This document shows, one piece after another, positions 1 to 8,436 of a DNA stretch of 42,362 nucleotides. The notes below the pieces were generated by a model, which made no database searches, was not told where the DNA came from, and saw only the letters and a list, made by a program, of their open reading frames with translations. Position 1 is the first letter of the stretch, and every line of letters begins with the position of its first letter. The DNA is from Methanolinea sp. (lineage in GTDB: Archaea; Halobacteriota; Methanomicrobia; Methanomicrobiales; Methanospirillaceae): the NCBI GenBank assembly GCA_029907345.1, contig JARYMB010000008.1:38741-81102 (forward strand), read 5' to 3'. The translations under genes were made by a program, and so were the position numbers.

Positions 1-833
1 TCGGTGGGGTCAGCCGAGAAGCTGGCGACAGGCGGGACACAGGGCGGGAGGACGTGGATGTACTCCTGTTTTGTGGTTGAGTTGGACCCGCAGTCGTTTG
101 TCACGGTGAGGGTGACGTTGTAGATCCCTGCTTCGGTGTAAAGATGGGTTGGATTCTGGATATCGGATGTAGCACCGTCACCGAAGTTCCAGAACCATTC
201 AGTGGGATCACCGGAGGATTCGTCGGTGAAAGTGACGTTGAGGGGAGCGCGACCCTCGGTGGGGTCAGCCGAGAAGCTGGCGACAGGCGGGACACAGGGC
301 GGGAGGACGTGGATGTACTCCTGTTTTGTGGTTGAGTTGGACCCGCAGTCGTTTGTCACGGTGAGGGTGACGTTGTAGATCCCTTCTTCGGTGTAAAGAT
401 GGGTTGGATTCTGGATATCGGATGTAGCACCGTCCCCGAAGTTCCAGAACCATTCAGTGGGATCACCGGAGGATTCGTCGGTGAAAGTGACGTTGAGGGG
501 AGCGCGACCCTCGGTGGGGTCAGCCGAGAAGCTGGCGACAGGCGGGACACAGGGCGGGAGGACGTGGATGTACTCCTGTTTTGTGGTTGAGTTGGACCCG
601 CAGTCGTTTGTCACGGTGAGGGTGACGTTGTAGATCCCTGCTTCGGTGTAAAGATGGGTTGGATTCTGGATATCGGATGTAGCACCGTCCCCGAAGTTCC
701 AGAACCATTCAGTGGGATCACCGGAGGATTCGTCGGTGAAAGTGACGTTGAGGGGAGCGCGACCCTCGGTGGGGTCAGCCGAGAAGCTGGCGACAGGCGG
801 GACACAGGGCGGGAGGACGTGGATGTACTCCTG
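1..833 (-). repeat. Near-perfect 255-bp tandem repeat encoding 85-residue PKD units
   Basis: Three full copies lie at 69-323, 324-578 and 579-833, with 1-68 matching the tail of another copy, so the array continues past the left edge. By eye the full copies differ from each other at only one or two bases (for example cgtcacc versus cgtcccc, and ccctgc versus cccttc). The period is a multiple of three, so copy number can change without breaking the frame. The next PKD unit (about 834-1075) is clearly diverged. Confidence 0.95.
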
Positions 834-3230
834 TTTTGTGGTCGAATTCGGTCCGCACTCATTGGCAACGGTGAGCGTGACGGTATAGGTCCCTTCAGCG
901 GTATACGTATGCACAGGGTTCTGATCCGGAGAACTAACCCCGTCACCAAAGTCCCACGCCCAGATGACCGGGTTGCCAGTCGAGGTATCGGTGAAGTTGA
1001 CCGTGAGAGGCACGTGCCCGCTGGTCGGATTTGCCAGGAAGTCAGCCACAGGCAGATCACATGGCGGCGTGCAGGCATCGTCTCTCAGGACGAAAAGGAA
1101 TCCGCCCTGGCCCCTGGGTTCGAATGCCGGGGGGTAGGGATCTGAAGACGGGAAGTTGGGAGAGTCGGTGAATCCTGTGATATAGGCTCCATCCACCCCG
1201 TCGGTCGCAACGGATGCACCTTTATCTGACCCCGCACCCCCAAGGTAGGTCAGGTAATCGGGGCGGGTCTCGAACGGGCAGAATTTTGCCACGAACGCAT
1301 CGGTGGCCTTGGGGTCACCATTGCCGAACCGCGGCTGGAAGGGATCCACGAGCGGGAAATCGAGAGAGGCGGTCGACCCGGTAATAAAGATCGTGTTGTA
1401 GATATCTGAAGTGATGCTGGCACCCCAGTCATTGCAGGAGCCGCCCAGGTAGGTGGAATAGAGGAGCTCCCTGCCGTCGGCCGAAAGGTAACTGTAGAAC
1501 GCATCCATGGCGCCTCCCGAAACAGGCTGGAAAGCGTTTTTCACCGGGAATACACTCATCAGCGTCGAGCCCGTGACATGGGCATGCCCGTACGAATCCA
1601 CAGCGATGGCATGACCCACGTCCACCTGCGACCCTCCGAGATAGGTCGAGTACACGAAGGTCTCTCCCCCGGGGCTCACCTTCGTGATGAATGCATCGCT
1701 CCACGTATCCCCGCTCAACGATGACTGGTAAGCATTTACGACCGGGAAGTCTTTCGAGGAAGTTTCCCCTGTTACATACGCATTGGCGTCCCGGTCAACT
1801 GCAACGCCGTTGCCGGCATCCTTCTGCTTTCCACCGATGAATTCAGAATACACGATCTCCTTTCCATCACCCGTCAGCTTGAGGACAAAGGCATCCTGGT
1901 TTCCGCCGTACTGCGTGTGGGTGGGGTGGTCGACGTCGGGCATCGAGAACGATGACGTATCACCGGCGATGATGATGTTTCCGAACCGGTCAAGGGCAAG
2001 AGCATTTCCCGAATCAGACCTGGTCCCACCCAGGTATGTGGAAAAGACAGGATCTGATCCGTCAGGGGAGAGTTTGAGGGCAAACGCATCCGTATCTCCG
2101 GCCAGGTAACCCTGGAGGGCATCCTTCACGGGGAAGTCCTGGGAATCCGTGACACCCGTGACATAGGCATATCCCGAAGCATCAACCTTGATCCCGTATC
2201 CGGTCTCGTTTCCACTCCCGCCGATGTAGGTGACATAGAGGGGGATCGTCCCGTCGGGATTGACTTTTACGACGACAACATCCATGCCACCCCCAAGGGG
2301 TCCGAACGAGTCTCCCTGGAGGGTGTAGGGGGCAGGGAACGTCTCACCGGTGACAAACGCGCTCCCGTCCCCGGAAACCGCAACAGAGCGGCCGTATGCA
2401 AGGCCGACACCTCTCAGGTATATCCCGTATTTCATGACGGGGTCTATGACGAGCGGAACATCCGGGTCATAGGGTCCCGTAGAGAAACCAACCCTGTTGT
2501 TGCCAAGCAGGGTGAACGAAGCGTCTCTGGGAACGACCTTGCCGCCGATGACCTGGTATGCAACCGGGGGATATTCGAGCAGGTCTCCAGCCGGCGTCTG
2601 GATCCGGAGTGCCCCTCCGTCTGTCAGGGAGAGACCCGTCACGCCCCGGTATTCAATGATGATGGAATCCGGAGACGCACCCGGTGCTACCGTAAAGACG
2701 CTTTTTATACCGTCCGATGTTCCTGAATATTCCAGGTCAATGCCGGGATACAGGTCGCTGTAAAGGATCGCACCGTAGACGGGAACGTCCGTGTACCACG
2801 ACGAGGGATCTTTTCCGAGCAGGAAGTTCACCGCGCTTTTGCGAGGGAAAAGTCCGGTCATTTCCGGATCCGGGTCTGCTCCATAGAATGAATAACCAAG
2901 GCTGGTCGTTCGGAACGTCCGGTCGTCAGGCGTGACAAGCTTTATCGACACACCTGCGGGGGAGAAGAAGAGAGACCCGCCGTCCGAGAGGACAATGTAT
3001 TCGACGCCATCGTCGCTCTGTCCGGCATTTTTCACAAATTGCAGGGGAATTGCCTGTGTACCCCCCTGCACTCTTCCCTGGTCCTGGCCTGGTGCCTGAT
3101 TCACCTGCTGGACAGGCATCAGCGTGGACTCTCCGGAGGAATCAACCTGGAACGGTACCTGGGAAGCGGAGATCACGCTGACAAGGACAAGACTGAGTAT
3201 AACGAAGCATGCGAGCCCTTTCGTCCTCAT
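1..3230 (-). CDS. Secreted SBBP beta-propeller / PKD-domain surface protein (C-terminus beyond window)
   Basis: An open frame of about 1076 codons runs leftward from ATG 3228-3230 off the window edge. The N-terminus is a signal peptide (basic start, then a hydrophobic run such as FVILSLVLVSVIS). A DUF7948-like domain follows (residues ~60-280, with NFLLG and DLYPGIDLEYSG), as is usual ahead of SBBP repeats. Next come about seven SBBP/beta-propeller repeats (~280-710), each with a YSTYLGGS-like strand and an AYVTG-like strand, and then at least four PKD domains (PVASFSADPTEG, WNFGDG, HLYTEAGIYNVTLTVTN). The frame was checked at several points and stays open. The family is extracellular and thought to act in the cell envelope or adhesion; the ligand is unknown. 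A TATA element lies just upstream. The far end, which should hold any cell-wall anchor, is not visible. Confidence 0.9.
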   Translation of the reverse strand, partial: MRTKGLACFVILSLVLVSVISASQVPFQVDSSGESTLMPVQQVNQAPGQDQGRVQGGTQAIPLQFVKNAGQSDDGVEYIVLSDGGSLFFSPAGVSIKLVTPDDRTFRTTSLGYSFYGADPDPEMTGLFPRKSAVNFLLGKDPSSWYTDVPVYGAILYSDLYPGIDLEYSGTSDGIKSVFTVAPGASPDSIIIEYRGVTGLSLTDGGALRIQTPAGDLLEYPPVAYQVIGGKVVPRDASFTLLGNNRVGFSTGPYDPDVPLVIDPVMKYGIYLRGVGLAYGRSVAVSGDGSAFVTGETFPAPYTLQGDSFGPLGGGMDVVVVKVNPDGTIPLYVTYIGGSGNETGYGIKVDASGYAYVTGVTDSQDFPVKDALQGYLAGDTDAFALKLSPDGSDPVFSTYLGGTRSDSGNALALDRFGNIIIAGDTSSFSMPDVDHPTHTQYGGNQDAFVLKLTGDGKEIVYSEFIGGKQKDAGNGVAVDRDANAYVTGETSSKDFPVVNAYQSSLSGDTWSDAFITKVSPGGETFVYSTYLGGSQVDVGHAIAVDSYGHAHVTGSTLMSVFPVKNAFQPVSGGAMDAFYSYLSADGRELLYSTYLGGSCNDWGASITSDIYNTIFITGSTASLDFPLVDPFQPRFGNGDPKATDAFVAKFCPFETRPDYLTYLGGAGSDKGASVATDGVDGAYITGFTDSPNFPSSDPYPPAFEPRGQGGFLFVLRDDACTPPCDLPVADFLANPTSGHVPLTVNFTDTSTGNPVIWAWDFGDGVSSPDQNPVHTYTAEGTYTVTLTVANECGPNSTTKQEYIHVLPPCVPPVASFSADPTEGRAPLNVTFTDESSGDPTEWFWNFGDGATSDIQNPTHLYTEAGIYNVTLTVTNDCGSNSTTKQEYIHVLPPCVPPVASFSADPTEGRAPLNVTFTDESSGDPTEWFWNFGDGATSDIQNPTHLYTEEGIYNVTLTVTNDCGSNSTTKQEYIHVLPPCVPPVASFSADPTEGRAPLNVTFTDESSGDPTEWFWNFGDGATSDIQNPTHLYTEAGIYNVTLTVTNDCGSNSTTKQEYIHVLPPCVPPVASFSADPT

Positions 3231-3544
3231 ATAAACCCTGTACACTGACTGGAGTAAGTCACCCTATATAAAACTATTGCCAAAAATGGACAATCCGGAC
3301 TCTGTTTTTCGATTAGTCACTGTAAAAAGTCGTGTGTTTCCGGAAGAGTTTGCATCTTCGCGCATCCCTGACCCCCGTGTCATTCCCCATTTTCCCCCGT
3401 TTTCGATATGACATGCGAGAATCCCGGAATGCCGGTCATGGAAATTGGATCCCCCTCTTCTTGCATGAATACGGATATGTGCATTGCAGTCGAACATTTG
3501 GGTACCAGGCCGTAATTCCCGGCAGGGTGACATGTCAGCAGGCC
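3231..3544. other. Intergenic region between divergent surface-protein and RPAP genes
   Basis: About 314 bases hold the TATA box of the leftward gene and presumably the promoter of the rightward operon. The frame of the rightward gene stays open back to about 3332, but that extension does not resemble the RPA-associated family and is rich in atypical residues, so I read it as non-coding. I see no RNA gene here. Confidence 0.5.
3264..3273 (-). promoter_or_regulatory. TATA box of the SBBP/PKD surface protein gene
   Basis: On the minus strand the sequence reads TTTTATATAG. It is centred about 38 bases before the ATG, which predicts a transcript start near 3243 and a leader of roughly a dozen bases. 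No strong ribosome-binding site is visible. Confidence 0.6.
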
Positions 3545-4312
3545 ATGATGTTCCAGAGGGTTTTTGCAGCAGAGCTCAATGCAGCGACGGTGCAGTTTTC
3601 ACGCGAAGGCATGGCAGAACCCGCCGTGCTCACACCGGGAGGTGCACTCCTCACCCTTGTCTTCTGCAGCGGGGCCCTTCTTGAATGCGAGGGGTGCGAG
3701 AGCGAAACGGTCCATGCCCGGATGGCTGACCCGACCGGGGCTTTCTCCCTTCAGGCAGATCCCCAGTCACCGGATGCAAGGGCCACTCTCTGTTCCCTCG
3801 ATACACCGTGCTTTGCGACAGTGGTCGGAAAACCATTCCTCGCCGGGACAGGGCGATCCGCCCGGTGCATCCTCAAGGTTCTCGACATCAGGGCGGCAGA
3901 CCGCTTTACGAGGGATACATGGGTGCTCCGGACGGCGGAAGCAACCCTCGACCGTCTCGAAAGGATCAATGCAATGCTCCGGTCTGGAAGCGAAGATCCT
4001 CTCGTCAGGACACTTGTGACGTCGTACAGCCTTGGTCCTGCCCGCCTGTGTTCCCTTGCCGGGATCGTGAGGGATGCGGTACAGAGCGTGCAGGCTCTCA
4101 ATCCTCCGGAAAAATTGGAATCCAGTCCCGAATCCGTCGTGCTCGCGATAATGAAGGAACACGGGGGGAAGGAGGGGATAACCCTTGAAGAGATCGTCAG
4201 GAGAGCAGCGAACCATGGTCTTACCCATCAGGACGTCCTGAACGCTGTCGAGGCTCTCTGCAGGGATGACGAGTGTTACCAGCCGGGCCGGGGGACCTTC
4301 AAACTCTTATGA
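3545..4312 (+). CDS. RPA-associated OB-fold protein (RPAP, COG3390 type)
   Basis: A 255-residue protein beginning MMFQRVFAAELNAATVQF, the usual opening of the archaeal RPA-associated family. An OB-fold-like beta domain (about 1-125) is followed by a C-terminal helical or winged-helix part (about 170-255). In haloarchaea and other Euryarchaeota such proteins are encoded beside replication protein A and a COG1407 phosphoesterase and act with single-stranded DNA-binding protein. The start was chosen by family match; GGTGA at 3526-3530 is a plausible but distant ribosome site, and a GTG at 3527 is an alternative. Its stop overlaps the next start as ATGA. No RPA gene is adjacent, so the partner must lie elsewhere. 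Confidence 0.75.
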   Translation: MMFQRVFAAELNAATVQFSREGMAEPAVLTPGGALLTLVFCSGALLECEGCESETVHARMADPTGAFSLQADPQSPDARATLCSLDTPCFATVVGKPFLAGTGRSARCILKVLDIRAADRFTRDTWVLRTAEATLDRLERINAMLRSGSEDPLVRTLVTSYSLGPARLCSLAGIVRDAVQSVQALNPPEKLESSPESVVLAIMKEHGGKEGITLEEIVRRAANHGLTHQDVLNAVEALCRDDECYQPGRGTFKLL

Positions 4313-5076
4313 AAATGGAATTTTTACCGGATGGTCCGGCCCTCGTTGTAGAGAACCGGGAAAGAGTCCTCGCGGCAGGCGATCTCCACCTGGGAATCGA
4401 GCCTTCCCTCTCCCGTCAGGGTGTCCATATCAGGAGCAGGAGCAGGGAGAGGATTGACCGGCTCATTGCCTGTATCGAGGCTGCACGGCCGGACACTCTC
4501 GCCCTCCTCGGGGATATCAAGCACGGCGTTCCCTTCACGACCCGGCGGGAAATGCAGGAAATCAGGGAATTTTTCGACGAAATCCGGGGGATCATCCCGT
4601 TCTTCGTCGTACCGGGAAACCATGACCCGGGTATCGGGGAGTTCCTCCGCCCCGGTGAACTGTTCCCCCGCGACGGGACACTCGTCGATGGAGTGGGGTA
4701 CCTCCACGGCCACACGTACCCCAACCCTGCCCTCCGGGGACACCTGATCCTGGCAGGGCACCACCACGTCATGGTCTCGGTCCGGGACGAGGTCGGCTGC
4801 GCCCTCCGGGCAGCAGGATACCTGCTTGCCAGGGTGAACGAAACCTGCCTGCAGTTCCCTCCCGGTGGTGACGAGTGCGTGCCGGTCACCCGCGTCCTCT
4901 TTATGCCTGCCTTCTGCGAACTCGCAGGGTACGATATCCAGCACATGATACGGGATCCCATCAGCCCCCTCTCCCGCTGCATCGACATCCCGGCATCGGA
5001 ACTTTTCCTCTCCGACGGGACTTTTCTTGGTCCCCTCTCTCTCCTGGAGGAGAATGACCATGATTCCGAACCTTGA
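4309..5076 (+). CDS. Calcineurin-like metallophosphoesterase, COG1407 (Rpe/PdeM type)
   Basis: A 255-residue predicted metal-dependent phosphoesterase. The family signatures are clear: GDLHLGIE near residue 25, GDIKHG near 70, GNHDPG near 102 and AGHHH near 148, which together build a two-metal site. COG1407 members sit beside RPA genes in archaea and beside Lhr helicases and DNA ligases in bacteria (PdeM), where they are phosphodiesterases linked to DNA repair. Translation appears coupled: its start overlaps the preceding stop by ATGA, and its 3' end overlaps the helicase start by 17 bases. The exact substrate is not known from sequence. Confidence 0.85.
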   Translation: MKMEFLPDGPALVVENRERVLAAGDLHLGIEPSLSRQGVHIRSRSRERIDRLIACIEAARPDTLALLGDIKHGVPFTTRREMQEIREFFDEIRGIIPFFVVPGNHDPGIGEFLRPGELFPRDGTLVDGVGYLHGHTYPNPALRGHLILAGHHHVMVSVRDEVGCALRAAGYLLARVNETCLQFPPGGDECVPVTRVLFMPAFCELAGYDIQHMIRDPISPLSRCIDIPASELFLSDGTFLGPLSLLEENDHDSEP

Positions 5077-7744
5077 CCCGAGGGTGAGCCAGCTGGTCAG
5101 GGCCCGGGGTTTTACCCGCCTGTCTCAGATTCAGGAAGCGGCCATCCCTCTCGTGAGGGAAGGAAAGAACCTCATCCTCATCGCACCGACTGGGACGGGA
5201 AAAACAGAGAGTGCCATGATACCTGTCTTTGACGCGATGCTCACCGGGAAGGGACAGGGTATCACGACGCTGTACATCACGCCGCTGCGGGCATTGAACA
5301 GGGACATGCTCTCGCGCCTCTCGTGGTGGTGCAGCAACCTCGGCTTTTCCGTCGGAGTCCGGCACGGGGACACAACACAGACCGAACGGAGGAAACAGGC
5401 CCTCTCCCCGCCCGACCTTCTCATCACGACCCCCGAGACTCTCCAGGCCCTCCTGATGGGAAGGGTAATCAGGAAGCACCTTGCGGCCGTCAGGTATGTT
5501 GTCGTTGACGAGATCCACGAGCTTGCGGGGAGCAAACGGGGGGCACAGCTAGCCGTTGCACTCGAAAGGGTGCGGGAGTATGCGGGAGAGTTCCAGAGAA
5601 TAGGCCTTTCGGCGACGGTCGGAAATCCCCGGGATATCGGGCAGTTTCTCTGCGGGAGGAGAGAATTTTCGGTGGTCTCCGTCCCTGTCGCAGAGAGTCT
5701 TGATGTAAGGGTGGAGTTTGCCGGAGATTCATTCGATTCGCAGTGCGAATGGATATCAAGGGCAATCGACAGGTATTCATCGACCCTTATCTTCGTGAAC
5801 ACACGGGTGACCGCCGAGGCACTCGGTCACCACCTGTACCCGAGGGGAGACGTCGAGGTTCACCATGGGTCGCTCTCCAGGGAGGTGAGAATAGAGGCAG
5901 AGGAAAAGTTCAGGAAAGGAGAAATCCGTTGTCTCATCGCGACGTCATCGATGGAACTCGGAATCGATATCGGGCGGATAGAGCACGTGATACAGTTCGG
6001 TTCTCCCCGCGAGGTGATGAGGCTGGTGCAGAGGGTCGGAAGGGCCGGGCACCAGCTGGACGTGGTTTCCCGTGGAACGGTCCTTTCCACAGGGTTTGAC
6101 GATCTCCTCGAGTCACTCGTGATTGCACGACGGGCGCATGCGGGGCAGATCGAGGAGGTCAGCATTCCCGTGAATGCAGCGGATGTCCTCGCCAACCAGA
6201 TTGCTGCCCTCGCAGTCGAGTACCGCGAGATCCCGCTCCTGAAGGTGAAGGAGATCGTGGGCAGGAGTTACCCGTTTCTCGATGCAGGAGACCTTGTGGA
6301 CGAGGTATGTGCCCAGATGGCAGAGCACCACCTGATCAGGTTCGAGGGTAACCGGATTCGGGCGGCGGGACGTTCCCGCAGGTACCTCTCCGGCAACCTC
6401 TCGATGATCCCTGACGAGCGCAAGGTGACGGTCTTTGACATGGTGTCGCGCAAGACCGTCGGGACGCTCGATGAGTCCTTCGTTGCCGGTTTCATCCATA
6501 CGGGCGTGGTCTTTGTCACGAAGGGACAGCTCTGGAGGGTCCTTGACATCGAGGACGGGAGGATAACCGTGGAACCGGCGCGGAAGGTGAAGGGAGAGAT
6601 CCCGTCCTGGGAAGGAGAGCAGATACCGGTCCCCTTCCCAATCGCCCGTGAGGTCGGCAGTCTCCGGCGGACGAGGGATTTTTCGTCCTACGCAGCGGGA
6701 AAGGATCCGGCTTCCTTTGCCGCGGGATTCCTCGAAGAAATGGACAGGAACCGGACCCCTGTCCCGGATGACACGCTGATTTCCCTCGAGAATGTCCCGG
6801 ACGGCGTTGTATGCAATGTCTGTGCGGGTCACAAGGCCAACGAGGCCCTCGCCCGCGTTCTCTCCATCCTGCTTTCAGCCCGTTTCGGGACAACAGTGGG
6901 TATCGAGATCGATGCCTACCGCATTTTCCTTCGCCTCCCACCCGCGGTGAAGGCAGCCGACGTGAAGGAGACCCTGCTTTCCCTCGATCCGTCGCACCTG
7001 GAAGGGATCCTCCGGCTTGCAATGAAGAGGACAGCGCTCTTCAAGTGGAAAATGGTCCAGGTTGCAAAGAAGTTCGGGGCGATTGACCCGGATGCAGACT
7101 ACGAGAAGATTTCGGTCCTGCGCCTCATCGAGACGTTCGAGGGGACAGTCGTCCAGAAAGAAGCGTACCGGGAACTTTTCTCGGTATACATGGACGTTCC
7201 CGCAGCGGCCCGGATCGTCTCCCTCGTGCGGGAAGGAAGCATCAGGGTCGCGATCTCGCACCAGAGCCTGATTGGAGCCGCAGGTCTCTTCTCCTCCCGT
7301 GACATGATCCCTCCCCCTGCTGCCGACCAGGCGGTAATCGCAACCCTCAGGCGCCGCATTGACCAGCAGGAAGTCATCCTTTTCTGCATGAACTGCAGGA
7401 AGTGGAAGAGCCGGACAGTGGTCAGCCGCGTCCCTGACCCGCCCCGGTGTCCCCACTGCCAGGCACGCTTGATAGCGGTCCTCAAACCCTGGGAGGAACC
7501 GCTCATCGCGCAGGTATCGAAGAAACAGAGGACACAAGAGGATCGTGCCACCGAGATGAAGCTCCTGAAAAATGCAAACCTCGTCCTCTCGAGCGGCAGG
7601 AAAGCAGTAACGGCCCTTGCCGCACGGGGCGTCGGCCCCGAGAACGCTGCCCGGATCCTCTCGAGCCTGGCCGAGGGGAACGCATTCTATACCGAGATCA
7701 TCAAAGCGGAACGCAACTATATCCGGACGCGGAAGTTCTGGTGA
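5060..7744 (+). CDS. lhr: Lhr-type DEAH-box superfamily 2 helicase
   Basis: An 894-residue ATP-dependent 3'-5' helicase of the Lhr family. It shows motif I APTGTGKT (42-49), motif II DEIH (150-153), motif III SAT (184-186) and motif VI QRVGRAG (324-330), followed by the long winged-helix and Lhr core regions. Near the C-terminus (about 776-803) a CxxC...CPHC pair suggests a zinc finger. The ATG at 5060 was preferred because GGAGG at 5046-5050 is nine bases upstream; another in-frame ATG lies at 5054. It is the last gene of a translationally coupled operon with a COG1407 phosphoesterase. Lhr proteins unwind RNA:DNA hybrids and forked DNA and are tied to repair. Confidence 0.92.
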   Translation: MIPNLDPRVSQLVRARGFTRLSQIQEAAIPLVREGKNLILIAPTGTGKTESAMIPVFDAMLTGKGQGITTLYITPLRALNRDMLSRLSWWCSNLGFSVGVRHGDTTQTERRKQALSPPDLLITTPETLQALLMGRVIRKHLAAVRYVVVDEIHELAGSKRGAQLAVALERVREYAGEFQRIGLSATVGNPRDIGQFLCGRREFSVVSVPVAESLDVRVEFAGDSFDSQCEWISRAIDRYSSTLIFVNTRVTAEALGHHLYPRGDVEVHHGSLSREVRIEAEEKFRKGEIRCLIATSSMELGIDIGRIEHVIQFGSPREVMRLVQRVGRAGHQLDVVSRGTVLSTGFDDLLESLVIARRAHAGQIEEVSIPVNAADVLANQIAALAVEYREIPLLKVKEIVGRSYPFLDAGDLVDEVCAQMAEHHLIRFEGNRIRAAGRSRRYLSGNLSMIPDERKVTVFDMVSRKTVGTLDESFVAGFIHTGVVFVTKGQLWRVLDIEDGRITVEPARKVKGEIPSWEGEQIPVPFPIAREVGSLRRTRDFSSYAAGKDPASFAAGFLEEMDRNRTPVPDDTLISLENVPDGVVCNVCAGHKANEALARVLSILLSARFGTTVGIEIDAYRIFLRLPPAVKAADVKETLLSLDPSHLEGILRLAMKRTALFKWKMVQVAKKFGAIDPDADYEKISVLRLIETFEGTVVQKEAYRELFSVYMDVPAAARIVSLVREGSIRVAISHQSLIGAAGLFSSRDMIPPPAADQAVIATLRRRIDQQEVILFCMNCRKWKSRTVVSRVPDPPRCPHCQARLIAVLKPWEEPLIAQVSKKQRTQEDRATEMKLLKNANLVLSSGRKAVTALAARGVGPENAARILSSLAEGNAFYTEIIKAERNYIRTRKFW

Positions 7745-7746
7745 GA

Positions 7747-8301
7747 TCAGGAGACCATCTCAATGGTCTGTTCCAGCAGGTCAGCACCCCGCCGGATTTC
7801 ATCGAGGTTCTTCCCGCCGGTGAGGATGATTTTTCCGGAAGAAAAGAGAAGTGCGACGATCTTGGGGTCTTTTAAGCGATAGACGAGGCCCGGGAATTGC
7901 TCCGGCTCGTACTCTATGTTTTCCATATTCAGGGTGACGACGAGCTTGTTGAGGTTGATGACTTTTCCGGCATCGTAGGAGCAGACTATGTTGGTGATGG
8001 CTACGACCGGGCGGGAGAGCACCCTGACACCCGCATCCTTCATTGCGCTGGCGATCCGGGAAATTGCCTCGTCCAATTCTTCCTTTTCCCGGAGCCCCGT
8101 CAGGACGATCTTGCCCGAGGAAAATACAAGGCAGACAACCTTTGGTTTTTCGAGCCGGAACACCGCACCGGGGAACTTCTTCCTGTTCAGCATGCAGTTC
8201 TCTATCCGGGATGATATCTCTGCAAGATCGATGGAATCAGCAATGGACCCTGAAGCAACGATGTTTTCGATCTTCAGTGAACGGTTTTCCGTCCCCGGCA
8301 T
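7747..8301 (-). CDS. tbp: TATA-box-binding protein (TBP)
   Basis: A 184-residue archaeal general transcription factor. Two imperfect direct repeats of about 90 residues form the saddle: the first runs over IENIVASGSI to FSSGKIVLTG, the second over ITNIVCSYDA to FSSGKIILTG. Length and repeat structure are typical of the family. It ends tail-to-tail with the Lhr gene, the two stops being separated by two bases. There is no acidic C-terminal tail of the kind found in some archaeal TBPs. A single copy is seen here; whether the genome has others cannot be told. Confidence 0.97.
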   Translation of the reverse strand: MPGTENRSLKIENIVASGSIADSIDLAEISSRIENCMLNRKKFPGAVFRLEKPKVVCLVFSSGKIVLTGLREKEELDEAISRIASAMKDAGVRVLSRPVVAITNIVCSYDAGKVINLNKLVVTLNMENIEYEPEQFPGLVYRLKDPKIVALLFSSGKIILTGGKNLDEIRRGADLLEQTIEMVS

Positions 8302-8436
8302 CGTGTACGTACATCCCCCTTGCCCACGATAAGGGTAATGGGATACCTTTATCTTTTGACCAGAATCGTTTTCCCCGGAGCAAATGGACAGGTTAAAATC
8401 AATGGAAAGAGACCTTTTTGGGATATCATGGAGGGA

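Noticed and set aside
1-833. CRISPR-like or IS-like repeat
   Set aside because: The unit is 255 bp, head-to-tail without spacers and in frame with a protein domain, so it is a coding tandem repeat.
144-1145. Repeated 60-160-residue plus-strand frames (144-335, 399-590, 654-1145)
   Set aside because: They are the complement of the PKD repeat array of the long minus-strand gene and recur only because the DNA repeats.
3264-3533. Minus-strand 89-residue frame upstream of the surface protein
   Set aside because: No recognisable domain, His/Arg/Cys-rich composition typical of chance frames, and it spans the surface-gene TATA box.
3332-3544. N-terminal extension of the RPAP gene
   Set aside because: The extra residues are unlike the family and lie in the promoter region; MMFQRVFAAELN is the expected start.
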